The position numbers and the translations under genes were made by a program. Of a stretch of 64,000 nucleotides of DNA, positions 35,836 to 54,439 are shown one piece after another. Numbering within the stretch: the first letter of the stretch is position 1; every line of letters starts with the position of its first letter. Location: assembly GCF_030463535.1 (NCBI RefSeq), contig NC_132888.1:23959269-24023268 (forward strand). The letters run 5' to 3'. The stretch comes from Salminus brasiliensis. Lineage: Eukaryota > Chordata > Actinopteri > Characiformes > Bryconidae. The notes below the pieces were generated by a model. The model ran no database searches and was not told the origin of the DNA. It was given only the letters and a program-made list of their open reading frames with translations.

Positions 35836-36364
35836 GGTCCTATTTTAGCGATCTTAGGGGATCCGTCAACCATGCAGCTTGATTCAGCTCATAACGACGG
35901 GAAATGTACGCCTTGCGGCTCGAAATGCGCAAAAAGGTATGTACTAAGTCTCTTAATGAATCATGGATGTGTTTTGGGCGTAACGTGCAATAAACCAATC
36001 AGCGTGTCACTTGCCATTTCTTTTAAGAGCCAGGTATGGTCTGACTTTGGTGGATTGTTGTTTTAATGGCGCAAAGCGGGGGAGTGTACGAGTGTTGGGC
36101 TGCACGTGCCTATGTTGACAATTCACTGCCAAGATGGCAACGAACGTCTGACTGTTAAGGTCTGCCTAGGTTGTTTTCAGTAAGTGGAGCACCTGTGTTT
36201 TCCGTTGCCAAGACAGCAACACGCCAGAAATCGACCTGAACACCCCTCATTTCGAGACCACCACACCCATCGGCGTAGATATATTCACAAGCACTGTTGC
36301 TATTTAAACGACGCAGGAGGAAGGTGTGAAAAACAGGCTGTTGGCGGGGTGTAAGATAGGGCCC
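35836..36364 (+). mobile_element. Family A non-autonomous element, copy 4 (most complete)
   Basis: Starts 'gggtcctattttagcgatct' and ends 'ggggtgtaagatagggccct', giving a terminal inverted repeat of about 16 bp with mismatches. The interior matches copies 1-3. It lies 300 bp downstream of the tspoap1-like stop codon. Confidence 0.75.
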
Positions 36365-36665
36365 TGTATAAAAACAGCTTACAGTTGCTAAAGACTTGCA
36401 TGTATACTTTAAGGCTGTCACACTAGCTGCTTCAAAGTGTTCCTGTAGCACACAGAGGTGGAACTAAGGGCTGTTTATGGTATTGTAAAGCCAGAGTATT
36501 GAGTAACGTACATAGCTGTAGAAAAGGCACTAAACACCCATTAAAATTCCATTGCAAAAATTGGGATGAACGACAGTGGGCAAGAATGATAGCCATCTGG
36601 TTGATAACTTTTGTCACTTGATCCCAGGTCACATCTTCGTAGCAGTAAATGATGTCTCATTATCC

Positions 36666-38055
36666 TTAGTCCCAAGGCAGCGCTTGAAGGAAATTTGATG
36701 GCACAAGCCCACGATAACCATGTAGATCTCCCTGGAACAATGCAAGAATTTTAATACCTTTAATATCTTGGTTCATCTTTGAATTTGCAACAAGGGAAAA
36801 GCTGGTAGCTGGAAAGGAAGGCTGTGATACTTACATAATAAAAACCGTCACTGTCCACGTCTCCAAACACGTAGATGATATCTCCTGCTCGGAAAGGAAG
36901 CTCGTCCTGCAAAACAAATCATCATTTTGATTTGTCCCAAGAATTTGTCCCAATGAACACCCAATGATCCTAACAGGACACACTACATCTGTGCACAGTC
37001 ACCTCAATGTCCATGTTGGGGGAGCTTTCCCAGGGGTCATAATCGAAAATGGCCACCATCCTGTGGACTGCCTCATCATCAGGCATGCTGGATGACTCGC
37101 TAGGCGCTGATAATAAGACACAACACAATTCAGTGGAAATGGCCATCATGTGAAACTTCGAGCCAATCCTTGCTTGGTGACAAGCTGGCAAGCTATGTAT
37201 ATATAAAGCCTGAGTAAGAAGTGTAAGAAATAGAAAAATACCTATAGAGTGTCCTGGGGACTCCTCAGGGAGAAAGCCTTGTTTGAATAGTTGAAGTTTG
37301 AGCTCTCCATCTTCTACAGGGATCTCAGACACCATATTACTTGGTACGAACCCCAAGCGACCAGCCAGTTCCCCTTGGTAGAAGCCATCAGCATCTTTAT
37401 CGCCGAAAACCTGATGAAAACATTTGCGTATTAGTCGTTGGTTTCCAATTCGCTACCAGATAATGGGACGGTCTCTCTGGGAATACCAGGTGTTGTAAGC
37501 TTTTCTAATCCTGCAAACAATTAAAGCTTACATTTCCATGTTATTTACATCTTTTGCACAAATTTGTAGTTGAAACTCTTTTCTGTTGTAAATGTTAATC
37601 TTTGCTTGACATTTTACCATTACTGCAATATTGCAATATTCAACAGCCAGTAAATGTCTAGCTAATACCTGTACTGAAACAAGGCTGTGTGCCCAACCGG
37701 AATGTACTGTGAACTTGTTGTCTTATCGTTTGCTAGATTATATTAAAAGCACCAGCCAGGCCAATAACAACAAATAATTCTTTAGCAGTCTGTACAATGT
37801 CAAGATAACGTTTACCTTAATTATCTGTCCCGGTTCAAAAGACAGCTCCTCCTGCATTGTCTCAGGGTTAGGAGACATCACAGCGGGATTGTACGAGAAA
37901 AGAGCCACAAAAACACGTACACTTGGGTCATACATCTCCCTCTCTTGCTCCCACCTTTCCACATCTTCTGGCGTAGCCACCCTCAAACCATCTGGATACA
38001 GATAAACATCCACTCCGATCATTTCAGTCCAACTCCTTTTTGGCAGCGGTTCAGA
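36666..38055 (-). CDS. RIM-binding protein-like C-terminus with two SH3 domains (tspoap1-like), 5' end not found
   Basis: Family role: scaffolds that bind RIMs and calcium channels through SH3 domains at presynaptic active zones. Exons 37816-38055, 37242-37410, 37003-37106, 36835-36906, 36666-36731 join in phase with good splice sites and end at TAA. SH3-II: FVALFSYNPAVMSPNPE, EELSFEPGQIIK / VFGDKDADGFYQGE, GFVPSNMVSEI. SH3-III: VHRMVAIFDYDPWESSPN, DELPFRAGDIIYVFGD, DGFYY / GDLHGYRGLVPSNFLQ. The tail after VPSNFL is only six residues, much shorter than in the human family members I recall. No fibronectin or first-SH3 exon is visible between 38.06 kb and ywhag. The product may be a 5'-truncated remnant or a short gene starting at the ATG at 38022, which would give 205 aa. 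TSPOAP1 fits better than RIMBP2 by sequence and by human chromosome 17 synteny with ca4 and dhrs11. Confidence 0.8.
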
Positions 38056-38884
38056 CTGCAGACAGGTGCCGTCCGATCACTATAGTTTTTCCCTTTTTGG
38101 GCCTCAAGAGAGGTTACCAAGATAATCTGGACAAAAAATCACCACTGTCAAGTCACAGCTAAGAAACCATTGAGTTTTAAAAGAAATGACCAGCAACAAT
38201 GTGAAGAGCAGGAGGGAATGACACAGCTGAGCAGGAAGGAAAGACCTGGTACAAGCTTTAGGAGACAGAAATAATCTGACGTTGGACTTCGTTAATCCTG
38301 CTCTGCGTATTCCTGCTGATTATCTGAGCTGTCTCTGGACTGGGCCAAGTAGGGCTAGTTATTAACCTGCTTATGTTAGGGATGGCGACTCTATTCAAAC
38401 CTCATGCTGCCCAGACACCCTTGTGGAGTGATTTAGGCATAATTTGACCTCTCAAGAGAAGCAGAAAGCCTGTGAACGAAAAGAGAATGGCCTGCAGTGT
38501 GACTATGGTCTATGCCAAACAGCTAAACTGTGGATGCATAGTATTTCACAAGCAGCAGTAATTCCTGTAAAGCCATTTAAGGTAGCAGAACTCAGATTAA
38601 CTAAGGCAGTAAGTTGTATTCAATAAATAATTGTGTAGCATTGATGCAGAAGTAGAGGCAGAATCTCCTTATTGTAAGGCTGGGCCTCAATGAAGTCAAT
38701 ATATGAATCAAGAGGGTGCAACTGATTCACAGAATAGTGACTCACTGTGCTTGCTTGCATGCACACAGACAGCAAACGCCACTAATTAAGTGGTTTTCTG
38801 TGATTGTGAAGGTGTTTAGATGGCAAATCTACTGTAGCTGTATCACGGCAATGTTTGCAGTCCAAACTAATAAAGCTTTATAAG
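38056..38884. other. Region upstream of the double-SH3 gene
   Basis: Either intron or promoter of the tspoap1-like gene. In the frame of the first exon there is a stop (TGA) shortly upstream of the inferred acceptor at 38056-38057. No TATA box or further exon is evident. Confidence 0.35.
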
Positions 38885-39032
38885 GGGTCCTGGGTGGTCC
38901 AGTGGACTAAGGTGCTGTGACTGTGACTCGAGGATCACCAGTTTGAATCCTGGTCATGCCCTGGGGCCCCGAGAGAGCACAATTGGCCTTGCTTTCTTCA
39001 GGGTGGGTATATGGTGCTCTCTCCCCACATTG

Positions 39033-39035
<3 letters not shown>
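38885..39035 (+). mobile_element. tRNA-derived SINE
   Basis: Pol III box A-like 'tggtccagtgg' (38894-38904) and box B-like 'agtttgaatcc' (38940-38950), about 45 bp apart as in tRNA genes, then a non-tRNA body. It ends directly in the (AT)n tract at 39036. It does not fold into a proper tRNA because the acceptor stem is lacking. Confidence 0.7.

Positions 39036-39107
<72 letters not shown>
39036..39107. repeat. (TA)n microsatellite
   Basis: About 36 TA units forming the 3' tail of the SINE at 38885. Confidence 0.95.
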
Positions 39108-39110
<3 letters not shown>

Positions 39111-39369
39111 CTTTAAAATAATAAGAACTTAAAAGTGACTACTTAAATATTTGGTGGCAACTGATTGCCCTGAATGTATGAATGTGAGTAAATGGATGAA
39201 AACACTACATGAATCCTACTACAAAACACAGGCTTATCCAGTCAGTCAGTTAGAGGGTTAGCTCTTAGCCCAGCACCCGATCCTGTCACTGTAATGTCTC
39301 CCTCAGCTGGCCTTAGTGGAAAGCTCATGCACAAGTCATTTTCATCCAGTGTGGATGGCATAGGCTAAG

Positions 39370-39640
39370 CTCCGCCCTTCACCTGAGGCTCATCTCCAGC
39401 ACACAGGTGCTGTTCATGAGTGGACTGGTTAGGACTCCTCTTAAGCACCTCAGTTTGGAGTGTTTTTCGTGAAGTCATTGTGTGACGTGGTTCTGTGACC
39501 TGGAATATGGATTTGCCTGTGTTGAACCTGCCTGCCTGTTTTCTGACCTCTGCCTGTCCTGACAATGAGTAGTGCTGTAGCCCTAATAAAGTCCCTCTGC
39601 TCATGCAGCTTGCCTCAACCCTCATGTTACAATTTGTCAG
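39370..39640 (+). mobile_element. LTR-like fragment
   Basis: Runs through 'cctgcctgccttttctgacc'-like sequence to an AATAAA at 39584 followed within 50 bp by 'ctcatgttaca', an arrangement common at the 3' end of fish LTRs. The left boundary and any target duplication are not visible. Confidence 0.35.
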
Positions 39641-41424
39641 AGTTGGCTTTCTTTGAGAGAACAGATGTGGGTTGCTATCTGGAAGCTATTCGATTAGCAT
39701 TAGCTTTAAGCACTGGTACCCACTCAGGTTTTGCTTTGCTGTGTTGTTTGTGAGTTACCTTTTTGCGGACAGTGACACAGAAAAAGCCAAGGTCGTATGG
39801 TCCAGTATGCATAGCAGCCCATATTTCAATACCTAGAGTATAGAGTATAGAAGTCTAGAGGTGATGTGCTGCTCTCCAAGTGTTACAAGTATCAATAACA
39901 CCACATTTTATTAAAGTGGCTGTTGCAATTGAACGTAACACAGCTTTAATTGTCAAAAGGCGTTTGCTAGTGTGAATTTTTGGTGGCGTACATGAGTCAA
40001 GACATTGTTTGAGGTTCACCGTAAGTCTCTTCCATGTACCAATCTTCACTATTCACTACGCAACTATGGCCAATTTTCCATTCTAGGACACCTTTAAGGC
40101 GTGTTGGAATTTTGGGATCCATGGGTATCAGGCTGATATCAAGACAAAATGGTGGGTGAGGTCAAAGAAGGATAAATGATGAAAGAAAGATTCTGTAGGT
40201 CAAAGCAGCACACACTTACACTGTCTGATGCGATGTTAGCTGTGTATTTCTACCTCTGGGGTTGACGAGTAGCGTTTTTTTAAAAAAAGAAATGTGAAGA
40301 ATTGTAATCCTAAAGTGGCTTTGTTGCACAATTTAGTTCTGAGATGTAATATTGAGGGCGTTACCCCTGATATCGAGGTGCTCTATCAGGTTAAAGTGCA
40401 GCCAACACTTCATTATGTACTTTAATATAAGGTGTAACAGGTGACTCAACAATAAAGGAAAATCATCAGAATACTTTATCAACACTGTATAATTGGAACA
40501 GATTACATAAGATTATTCATGGTATAAAAGTCTCGACACTATCGTTATTAGAAGTCAATAATTCATGATAAGGCAGGGTTATGAACGAACATCATGATGC
40601 TGCCTTTGTATTTCAGTATATGGCTGGAAGTATATTTCCTCTGTCCTTAACCCCTGACCCTGGCTGAAGCAGACTGCTTGCGACACCATGACGAATCATC
40701 CGTCAAGTTCATTTGTAGTAGCCATCTTGGAAAGGTCACTGAAGAACACAACATGCGTGTTACATGTATAGTTACATATATACATTATATAATGCATCTA
40801 TTCCATATATAATTAATTGTTCTCTGATGTCTACATAGAAGATGCCCAGATGTGGTTTTACCCCACTCTTCACAACTCTCCAATAGAAATAGAATAGAAA
40901 ACAAGCTCTCATCTTTTTCTGATTGGGCTCATGAATAATTCAACGAGCTCTGCTCTGATTGGCTGGTTTACAGTGAGGCACCATGATGACAAAATCAACA
41001 TGCCTCGCCCATCCTTAACACAGTCATAGTTTTGTTTTTAGCATTTTGTCTTACAGGATAGTCCTGCTATCCATGCCTTACCTGGAATGTTAGGGCTAGG
41101 GTTAGCGTTTAGCCACCATTAAATCATCAATTTAATCTTGACAAAATGTTAGTGGTCTTTGGCGTAGGCCTCGTCGTCAGCTCAGGTCTTGCACGATCGG
41201 GACTCTACCGAATTTAGAGACTGAGGCGGAGCCTCGTTGGGACCAAACTGGTGGTGGTGAGGAGGGTGACGTCATTTCTGAAAGCAGCAAAAAAAAAGCA
41301 TTGTGGTGATTGGGTGAAGAACAGTGACTCTGCATTATAGTCTCCTGGTAGAACTTTAATTTTCCAATATCTAGTTCGGCAGACGTACCAATGGTGTGAA
41401 TATTAATGAGTGAAGATTATGTAA
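39641..41424. other. Gene-poor interval
   Basis: No gene recognised. It contains scattered blocks reminiscent of the dhrs11 duplicated introns (e.g. 39855-39900, 'gtgatgtgctgctctccaag', resembling 2446-2465), implying a shared interspersed repeat. Confidence 0.4.
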
Positions 41425-41650
41425 GCATGACCAGCAAGACTATGTTGGTCGACCTGCATGACCAGCAAGTCTATGCTGGTCAACCAGCATAGTCAAGTTA
41501 GGTCATACTGGTTGTCTAGGTTGATCAGGTTGATCATATTTGTAGACCAGCTAAACCATCAAACTCAAACAAAACTTTATGCTGGCCAAGAGCTACGCTG
41601 GTCAACTAGCTCGGTCTGGCCAGGCTGTGGTTTTTCAGCAGGGATGTCAC
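41425..41650. repeat. Palindromic ACCAGC/GCTGGT repeat cluster
   Basis: Alternating 'gaccagcaag', 'tatgctggtcaaccagcata' and 'ctggtcaactagct' motifs in both orientations, ending 'tttttcagcaggga'. This GCTGGT-rich element is widespread in teleosts. It can form many small hairpins. Confidence 0.75.
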
Positions 41651-42479
41651 TTCCACATAGTGAACTCCTCTTATTCACCTATGCCAAGGTAAATACAGTG
41701 TTCCATTCCATGGCACGTTGAAATTGTCATTTCACTCTATCCCACACCTTGAGATTCAGCTTCTCATTTCAAATTGAGAGTAGGACATAAACAGTCAGAC
41801 AACTTGGCCTTTTTTTGGTCTTGTCAAGTAGTTTTATGGCGGCTACTTTTACCTCTACGTCAGGGCCTGCGAATAGTTTTAGACCAGTGTTCAGCCAGAA
41901 GCATGACGATCATGGCAATCAGAACATAGTGGTGTCAGTTCTTATCAGCAGAACATAAGACAAGCCAATCATTAACAGTGACTGATACAAGTAATAAGGC
42001 TGTAAACCTTATTGTAGCCTACACCACAATACAATAAGGCTTTGATTTGTAAGGCAATCGCTGCCTATTTGGCAGTGCTGTGCATTACAATTTGTCTCTA
42101 TAGTACATAATTAATATCATATATACATTTAACAAATCAATTTGACATTCAGTTCACATGAAACTACACCAAAATCAGGCCAATAAACACTTATATATAT
42201 ATGTGCACCAAGATGATTGCTGTCATCTTTCAGCTTTAAATGCAAAGCAGTGGAGGAAAAACATCTGTCTTCATTTTATGAATTCATTTTTACCCTTTCA
42301 TTTCACAGTATGGATCTAAATGTTCAGTGATTAGATATATGCAGAATGCCTGTGAATGTCTATGCATTTTTACACTACTATAATAGTAGATGGGTTATAA
42401 TGGTACTATGCCCAGCTATAAAGCCAGACTGATAAGGTTAAAATAAATGTCTTTATCAGGAATGGACCTGCTTTTGTAT

Positions 42480-42640
42480 GTTTATGCACTATTAAAAACA
42501 AAGCGATGCAATAGAAGAAACATTTTTTCGCTTCTTTGTCCCTGAAGAACCATTTCTGTTATAGAAATGTGTAAAGCACCATTAATCTACATCAAGCAAG
42601 GGTTCTTTTTAGCGTTTAAAAGGTTACTCATGGTACTTTG
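42480..42640 (-). mobile_element. Dispersed element, reverse partner of 44500-44645
   Basis: Contains 'caaagcgatgcaatag', 'tttgtccctgaagaaccatt' and 'taatctacatcaagcaaggg'. These occur in inverted order and sense at 44515-44640. The two are opposite-strand copies about 2 kb apart. Confidence 0.6.
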
Positions 42641-43884
42641 TGAATTGTGTTGCACTGATACCATAGCGGTATCAGAGCCGATACTGGCATCGTCAATAGA
42701 ACATTTTTGTTTGCATACTTTATTATGAAACCACACGTTTAAACAGCCAGTAAAATCCAGTCATAGACAGTTATTACCATTAAACACACATTTAATGAAC
42801 TTTCCATTACAGCTCTCTCTCTCTCTCCATGTGCTGTTTTTGTTTTTGGAGTTTCAGCAGCTGGTTTAAAAACTAACACACACTGAAGTTCAGTACTTTT
42901 TACACAGAGACGTGGACCTGAATGTGAAATCACTGCAGAAGCTCTTTCTGTTTCTAAACTGGTGTTTTATCACTGCTCTGAAATGGGAATTTTACACACT
43001 GATTAAAAAGCTGTTTGCTGAAGCTTAGCCAGATTCTGCTTCCCTGCCTGCACGTGTTTCTGCATTGTGGACATTTAGATTTTTTCAAATGTGCAGCTCC
43101 TCAACCAGTAAACGCTGATCTTTCAAGCTTATTAGATCTTTATTTAGGATCAGATATGAAAAAGTACAGCCTATAAAAAGTGGAAAGCAAATGACAGTGT
43201 ATTGTTTTTACACTAACTAAAACATTTCAAAGACAAAATGTGTAAATGGTGATTATACACGCACTTGATAGAGCAATATAGTCTCATCCTATCAGTAGGC
43301 CAACAAAACAATGATGATAATCATTCAGATCGTTCTGGAAGCCATTGCATGAGGTGGCAGTGCAACAGTGGCCTGACAACACCAGCCACTGAGTCTCTAG
43401 TTCCTACACGGTGCTCCAAATCAATAAAACTAAGCCTAAGGATTATGATATCAGTATTGATATGATGTTAAGCTTTGATATCCCTGGCTTGTCACTGTAA
43501 GGGACCAAGATAAAAGTAGAGGGATATTCCCTCTGTAAATTGCTTTGGGTTAGGATTAGGGTTGCACATTTTTCAGGTAATGCTAAAGTGCATCCTTGGT
43601 TGTTCCGTTCACACCAGTACCTCTAATGAATGTTTCAGAGGGGGCGGCTGAGGATGAGTCAACATTACACAGAGAGATTTCCTAGTACTAAACGTTCCTT
43701 AAATTAAAGATTTCATCTTGTGAAAGGAACAGCACAAAAAAAGTCATAGACTTAAGTAAATTCATTGAGAATCCCTCAAGTGCTCAGGTGCACCTCTAAA
43801 GGTCTGGAGCTCTGCAGTTATTGAGTCGGCAGAGTGTTGAAGACTTCTGCACTATGCTCTGAGCTCAGCTCAGCCCTGACCCCG

Positions 43885-44095
43885 CTATGTAGCTTTACAT
43901 GGTCTGACTTTTGTGGTTTTCGAGTTGTTGTGCTTCCTAAACTCTTCCACTTCCATGTCCACAGCTAATGGTGGAAGATCTAGGAGGGAGGGAATTTCAC
44001 CAGCTGACTTCTTGTTGCTACGGAAGCTCACCCTGGCTGAATTCAATGACCAAGAAGTGTGTCCCAATACTTTTGTCCACGTAGTGTATATCATT
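43885..44095 (+). mobile_element. End fragment of a DNA transposon
   Basis: Terminates 'tgtcccaatacttttgtcca' then 'cgtagtgtata', the typical right end of a widespread fish Tc1-related element next to TA. Upstream open frames on both strands are short and without motifs. Confidence 0.55.
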
Positions 44096-44282
44096 TGAAA
44101 GAGTCTGCAAGAGGCAACACACTTAATGCCTATTGTGAATCATTTTTAAAGGTTTTCACATTTTTCAGTCAGCCATAACATTAAAACCCCTGACCTAAAG
44201 TGAATAACCTTCATTGTCTTGTTACAATGGCAGCTGTCAAGGTGTGGGAATATTAGGCAGCAAGTGAGGTGCTATCTTGTGA

Positions 44283-44485
44283 GCAAGGCCTGATAGGGTC
44301 AGTGGTGATTCAGTGGTTAGAGCACCAGTCTATTGATGACAGGGTTGTGGGTTTGATACCCGGGCTCGTCAGGTTGCCGAAGTTGGGGCCTCTGAGCAAG
44401 GCCTTTCACCCCCTCTGCTTCCTGGGCGCTGGAGCAATGGCTGCCCACCGCTGTGGGTGTTGGTGCAACACAATTTACAGCAACC
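44283..44485 (+). mobile_element. tRNA-derived SINE
   Basis: Box A-like 'tgattcagtgg' (44306-44316) and box B 'ggtttgatacc' (44350-44360), then a body with 'ctgagcaaggcctttcaccc' and 'ctggagcaatggctgcccac'. The same family as 54440-54575. There is no acceptor-stem pairing, so it is not a functional tRNA gene. Confidence 0.8.
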
Positions 44486-44499
44486 ATCTAATACCAAGA

Positions 44500-44645
44500 A
44501 CCATGAATAACCTTTTAAAGGCTAAAAAGAACCCTCACTTGATGTAGATTAGTGCTTCTTTACACATCTCTATAACAGAAATGGTTCTTCAGGGACAGGG
44601 AAGTGAAAAAAATGGTTTTATTGCATTGCTTTGTTTGTATACTCA
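44500..44645 (+). mobile_element. Dispersed element, forward partner of 42480-42640
   Basis: Shares 'aaccctcacttgatgtagat', 'tataacagaaatggttcttc' and 'ttgcattgctttg' with the inverted copy at 42480. It directly follows a SINE. Confidence 0.6.
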
Positions 44646-46399
44646 CTGCCATTGTGTGTGTTTGATCACTGGTGTGTATGTGTGAGTTTTCACTGCACAG
44701 ATGGGTTAAAGGTGGAGGCCAAATTCCAACTCAATGTCCAACACTAATGCTGGATACGGTTGTCTTGTCTTTAATAGGGAGTGTCAGGTGGATGGGACAT
44801 CCTATTTCTGAAGTTGTCCTGGCATTTAACATCCCATACTTCATAGATGGCATCACATCAGTGGACAGCACAGTGGGTGGTATATACCTGGCTAGGTATA
44901 GCACACTGGCGACCATGGCAGAAACCACATACACATTTAATGCAGGTGGTCCCACAGTCAGTGAGCCCCAGGTCAGGTCAGTGCAGTGCTCTGCTTCCAT
45001 GGGACATGGCAAAAGTCATGGGACGCGATACTAGTCAGGGGTGTAACGGTACACAGAAATCACTTTGGTTCTGATTGAGTCCAGTACAAAAAAAAACCCA
45101 GTCGTGCTGCAGTTTGTCCGCCAAGTGTTGTATGGTCCCTGAACACACACTCCTAGGTCCTATTTTTATGTAGGGCCACTTAAACTGTATTTAAACATTA
45201 AAACTTAATCCCGGCCTCCTGAAGAACCAGCTCCTTTGTGTCGCTTGTACTCACTATACGGTAGGGCTATATTGGTAGGGACTTGTCTCTACCAATATTT
45301 AGGGACTATTAAATTGTATAACTCTATACGCAATAATTCTGATAATTATTAATAACTAGTAATTCCGCCAGTGTCAAGTCAACAAGTTCCCGCCTCCATA
45401 ACCCACATCCCTATCAGGATTGGCTTTGCTGTTTCTTGCTAATGTGTGAGAGGCTGTGGTTGTAAGAAGTGCCAAAGCTCTATGAACTTGTAGGCCGTAC
45501 TGATTCAGTAAGAGACAGTGAACAATAAGGCTATTGGACAGAACTGGTGGCAACCCTAAACATTAGTGTGTGTGTGTGTGTGGGGGGGGGGGGGGGTGTT
45601 TGATGGCAGCAAAAAAAGGAAAGCTGGATTTTAGGAGCTACTTTGCATCCAGTCATCAGTGTGTTTGAAATGAGAGCTTTGAATAGATACACGTTGCCTT
45701 ACTGTTGAAATGGCATGAAGTAATCAATGTGTTTTTATCAGATGTGTGTTGGCTACCATATCTATAAATAAAGGCTCTGGATGACATAAACGTGTGGCTA
45801 GAAGTCTATGATAAATGTGAAAGGCCTCAGCTTCCACGTGCCCTATGTGGTCCTCTGGCGTTGATCCCCAGAAGCTGAGGTGGCTGCCCACACTTCTTCA
45901 CTTTCACAACTACATCTCAGTCATAAATAACATTAGTTTCATAAGGCCTAAAATAGAACCCAGTGGGACTCCGCAAGACATGCCCAACCAAATGGTCCCT
46001 TGATTATCTAGGATTCAAGGGGTTTACATTGGGAATTCATGTGAAAAGGGAGGCGACCGGTACGCCACCGTGAAGCATGGTTTCAAATAGGGTGGGTCAA
46101 CATTGTGGGCCACCAGCTAAACAAAAGAACAATGACAATCTCTCAGGAAGATTCAAGAAATTTATGAAAATGTAAAGTGCAACATTGACCGACGGGTCTT
46201 CGGCGAACGCTGGTGCCCCTCTGAAGGTCGGAGAAGGTTGTTCCATGGGTTTCATCCATCCCTCCACAGAAGCAAATGGCCTTGTCTGACTTGACATCGC
46301 TCGAAAGCTGAAGATGAGGCCCTTCCAAAGTCCAGCAGCACATCTGATCCACCATTCGTGGGGGCCTCTGGGTACCCATATAAGGAGTGTTACATCATG
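44646..46399. other. Interval upstream of ywhag
   Basis: No gene recognised. It includes a (TG)n(G)n run at about 45567-45597. A set of overlapping ORFs at 44672-45074 and 46097-46379 shows no recognised domain. Confidence 0.4.
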
Positions 46400-52507
<6,108 letters not shown>

Positions 52508-53530
52508 AGAGGTAGATATCTCTCTGACGAAGAAAGCGATTTAAAAAATATTCAATGGCTGGTGGACTTTGGCAGCAGCTTTTGCCATGGTTTCCTCTGC
52601 AGCAGCAGTTCTTTATTTTTCCACGAGTTAAAAGAAAAAATATCAAGGGTGGTTAAAAATGGGGGGGCTGAAGTCTTAGTTTGAATATATACAGAAATAT
52701 ATATAGCTGAATGGGCCTCCGTCTTCTTGGTTATCTTTGACATTTGCCAAAACCACTGAAAATGTCAGTCAATCAGCCAGAAGGGGTCGTTGTTGGTTTG
52801 GAATGGCAGCCTCACACTGGCATATGGACTGATGTAGTTCAAAGGGATGCTGCTTATTTATGTTTTCGGGGTAGTAGAAAAGCATTTGAAAAAGAGGGTA
52901 AGCTGAAAAAAAAACAAAAAAAAAAACACTTGAATGCGATGTCTGCAAAATAGTCTTAACTGGTTCCAGTATTAGTCTCAAACTTACAACACGGACCAGT
53001 GGCATGGAGATCTAATGGCTTACTCCAATTCTAACATGCACAGATGCATAAAACAGAAACCATCCTGGTCGTGAAATCGTCACACTAGTACGTTGCTGGA
53101 ACCATAGACTATTTTGAAGGTCAGATGAGATGAGAAGCAGAGACTTATCTGTTAAAAAAAATATTTAAAAAAATAAAATAAAATAAAAAGACAATAAGGA
53201 AAAATATTGCAGCTTCAAAGTTTGTGGTTTACTTCTGTGTTTAATTTATTTTTGCACTTGCCAACTATACTGTTTTGTCAGTGTAAGATAATTACGATGA
53301 TACTATCAATGATTCAATATTGTGCATGCTGGTGATGTATTTATACAATAGCTTGACTTTATTAACTTATACCTTGGATGTTATGTATTCCTATGATTGA
53401 GAAGTAAACATGCTTCATATTGATTACTTATAATTTATCATTTTGGGTTTTCTGTTTGTTTGTTTGTTTGTTTTGATTTGCTATACCAAAATTGTGATTG
53501 TTAACAATAAATTGATCTGTTATGGGCGTT
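52508..53530 (+). other. ywhag 3'UTR with polyadenylation signal
   Basis: About 1 kb of AT-rich sequence following the stop codon. It holds A-rich runs at 52905-52925 and 53153-53195, a TTTG tract at 53455-53472 and an AATAAA at 53506-53511, the best candidate for the main poly(A) signal. The UTR extent is inferred from position and this signal. Confidence 0.55.
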
Positions 53531-53799
53531 GCTGTTGTGACATGAAATATGTTTTTCTTTAGCTAGATTGAAATTTGAAAAACACTACCGATCACTTAAC
53601 TGTGCACGTGTTTTTCTTCGTAAACTATAATCATGACATTGTTTAACAATGTTTCCGCTCTCTCAACAATATATGAGTGCTTTTTCTTGTCATGTTATGC
53701 ACAATGAAACATGTATGGTTTGATCTACCGTGAAGTATCAGAATCAGTGTTTCTGTGACACACTCAGAACATGGACCATAAAATTGTATTTGGCAGTAT

Positions 53800-53900
53800 T
53801 ATTATTATTATTATTATTATTTATTTTATTTTTTTCTTTTTCATTCATATATTTGTTTTTGTTTCCTTTTCTTTCTTTTTCTTTTTTTTTTAACTTTTAG
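53800..53900. repeat. (ATT)n and polypyrimidine tract
   Basis: ATT trinucleotide run at 53799-53822 followed by T-rich TTTTC sequence to 53892. Confidence 0.8.
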
Positions 53901-54049
53901 CTGTCTCCTGGGTGACAAATATCTTGAATGTGAATAATTATGTAGCAGTTGCACAAGAGCCAAAATAATGACAAACATGAAAAAAAAAATCCACAAATAA
54001 ATAAAGAAAAAAATTGAAGCGGTCATAGATGCATCGACTCTATGTTGGC

Positions 54050-54170
54050 CATGTTTAACGTTGTATACCCACTTAACGAGGGATTTCGCCACGGAATCAA
54101 CATTGAAATAACGTCCCGGAACGTCATTTCAACATTGCATTAACATGACATTGTTTGCTGGGTATTGCTT
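54050..54170. repeat. Dispersed repeat with GAAATAACGTC / TGCTGGGTA motif
   Basis: Contains 'aacattgaaataacgtcccg', 'aacgtcatttcaacattgca' and 'tgtttgctgggta'. These are near-palindromic ATTGAAAT-type phrases found in many fish interspersed repeats. Confidence 0.5.
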
Positions 54171-54439
54171 TGGTATATTAAGATCCAAGTAATTACTACG
54201 ACAGCTCTAGTAAGTGTGAGAATGGTCCAAACAAAATACAGTCTTAGTGCTCTTTTCTGTGTAGACTAAGAAGGCGTTTTAGCTTTATGACATGAAGCGC
54301 TAAAAGAGTAGCCATCACTACGTGGCTGAAAATCCAAAATCCACCTTATACAGTCCATCTGCACCTCCATTTATTTACGTATTTATTTTAAAGTACTAAA
54401 AACAGACACAATAGTTAAGATAAAAATAGCAGTGAGCCT

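Noticed and set aside
44283-44360. Possible tRNA gene from box A and box B matches.
   Set aside because: No acceptor stem or cloverleaf; followed by a SINE body, and similar copies occur elsewhere in the window.
44672-45074. Overlapping open frames of 75-120 codons on both strands upstream of ywhag.
   Set aside because: No domain, conflicting frames and no splice context; treated as chance.
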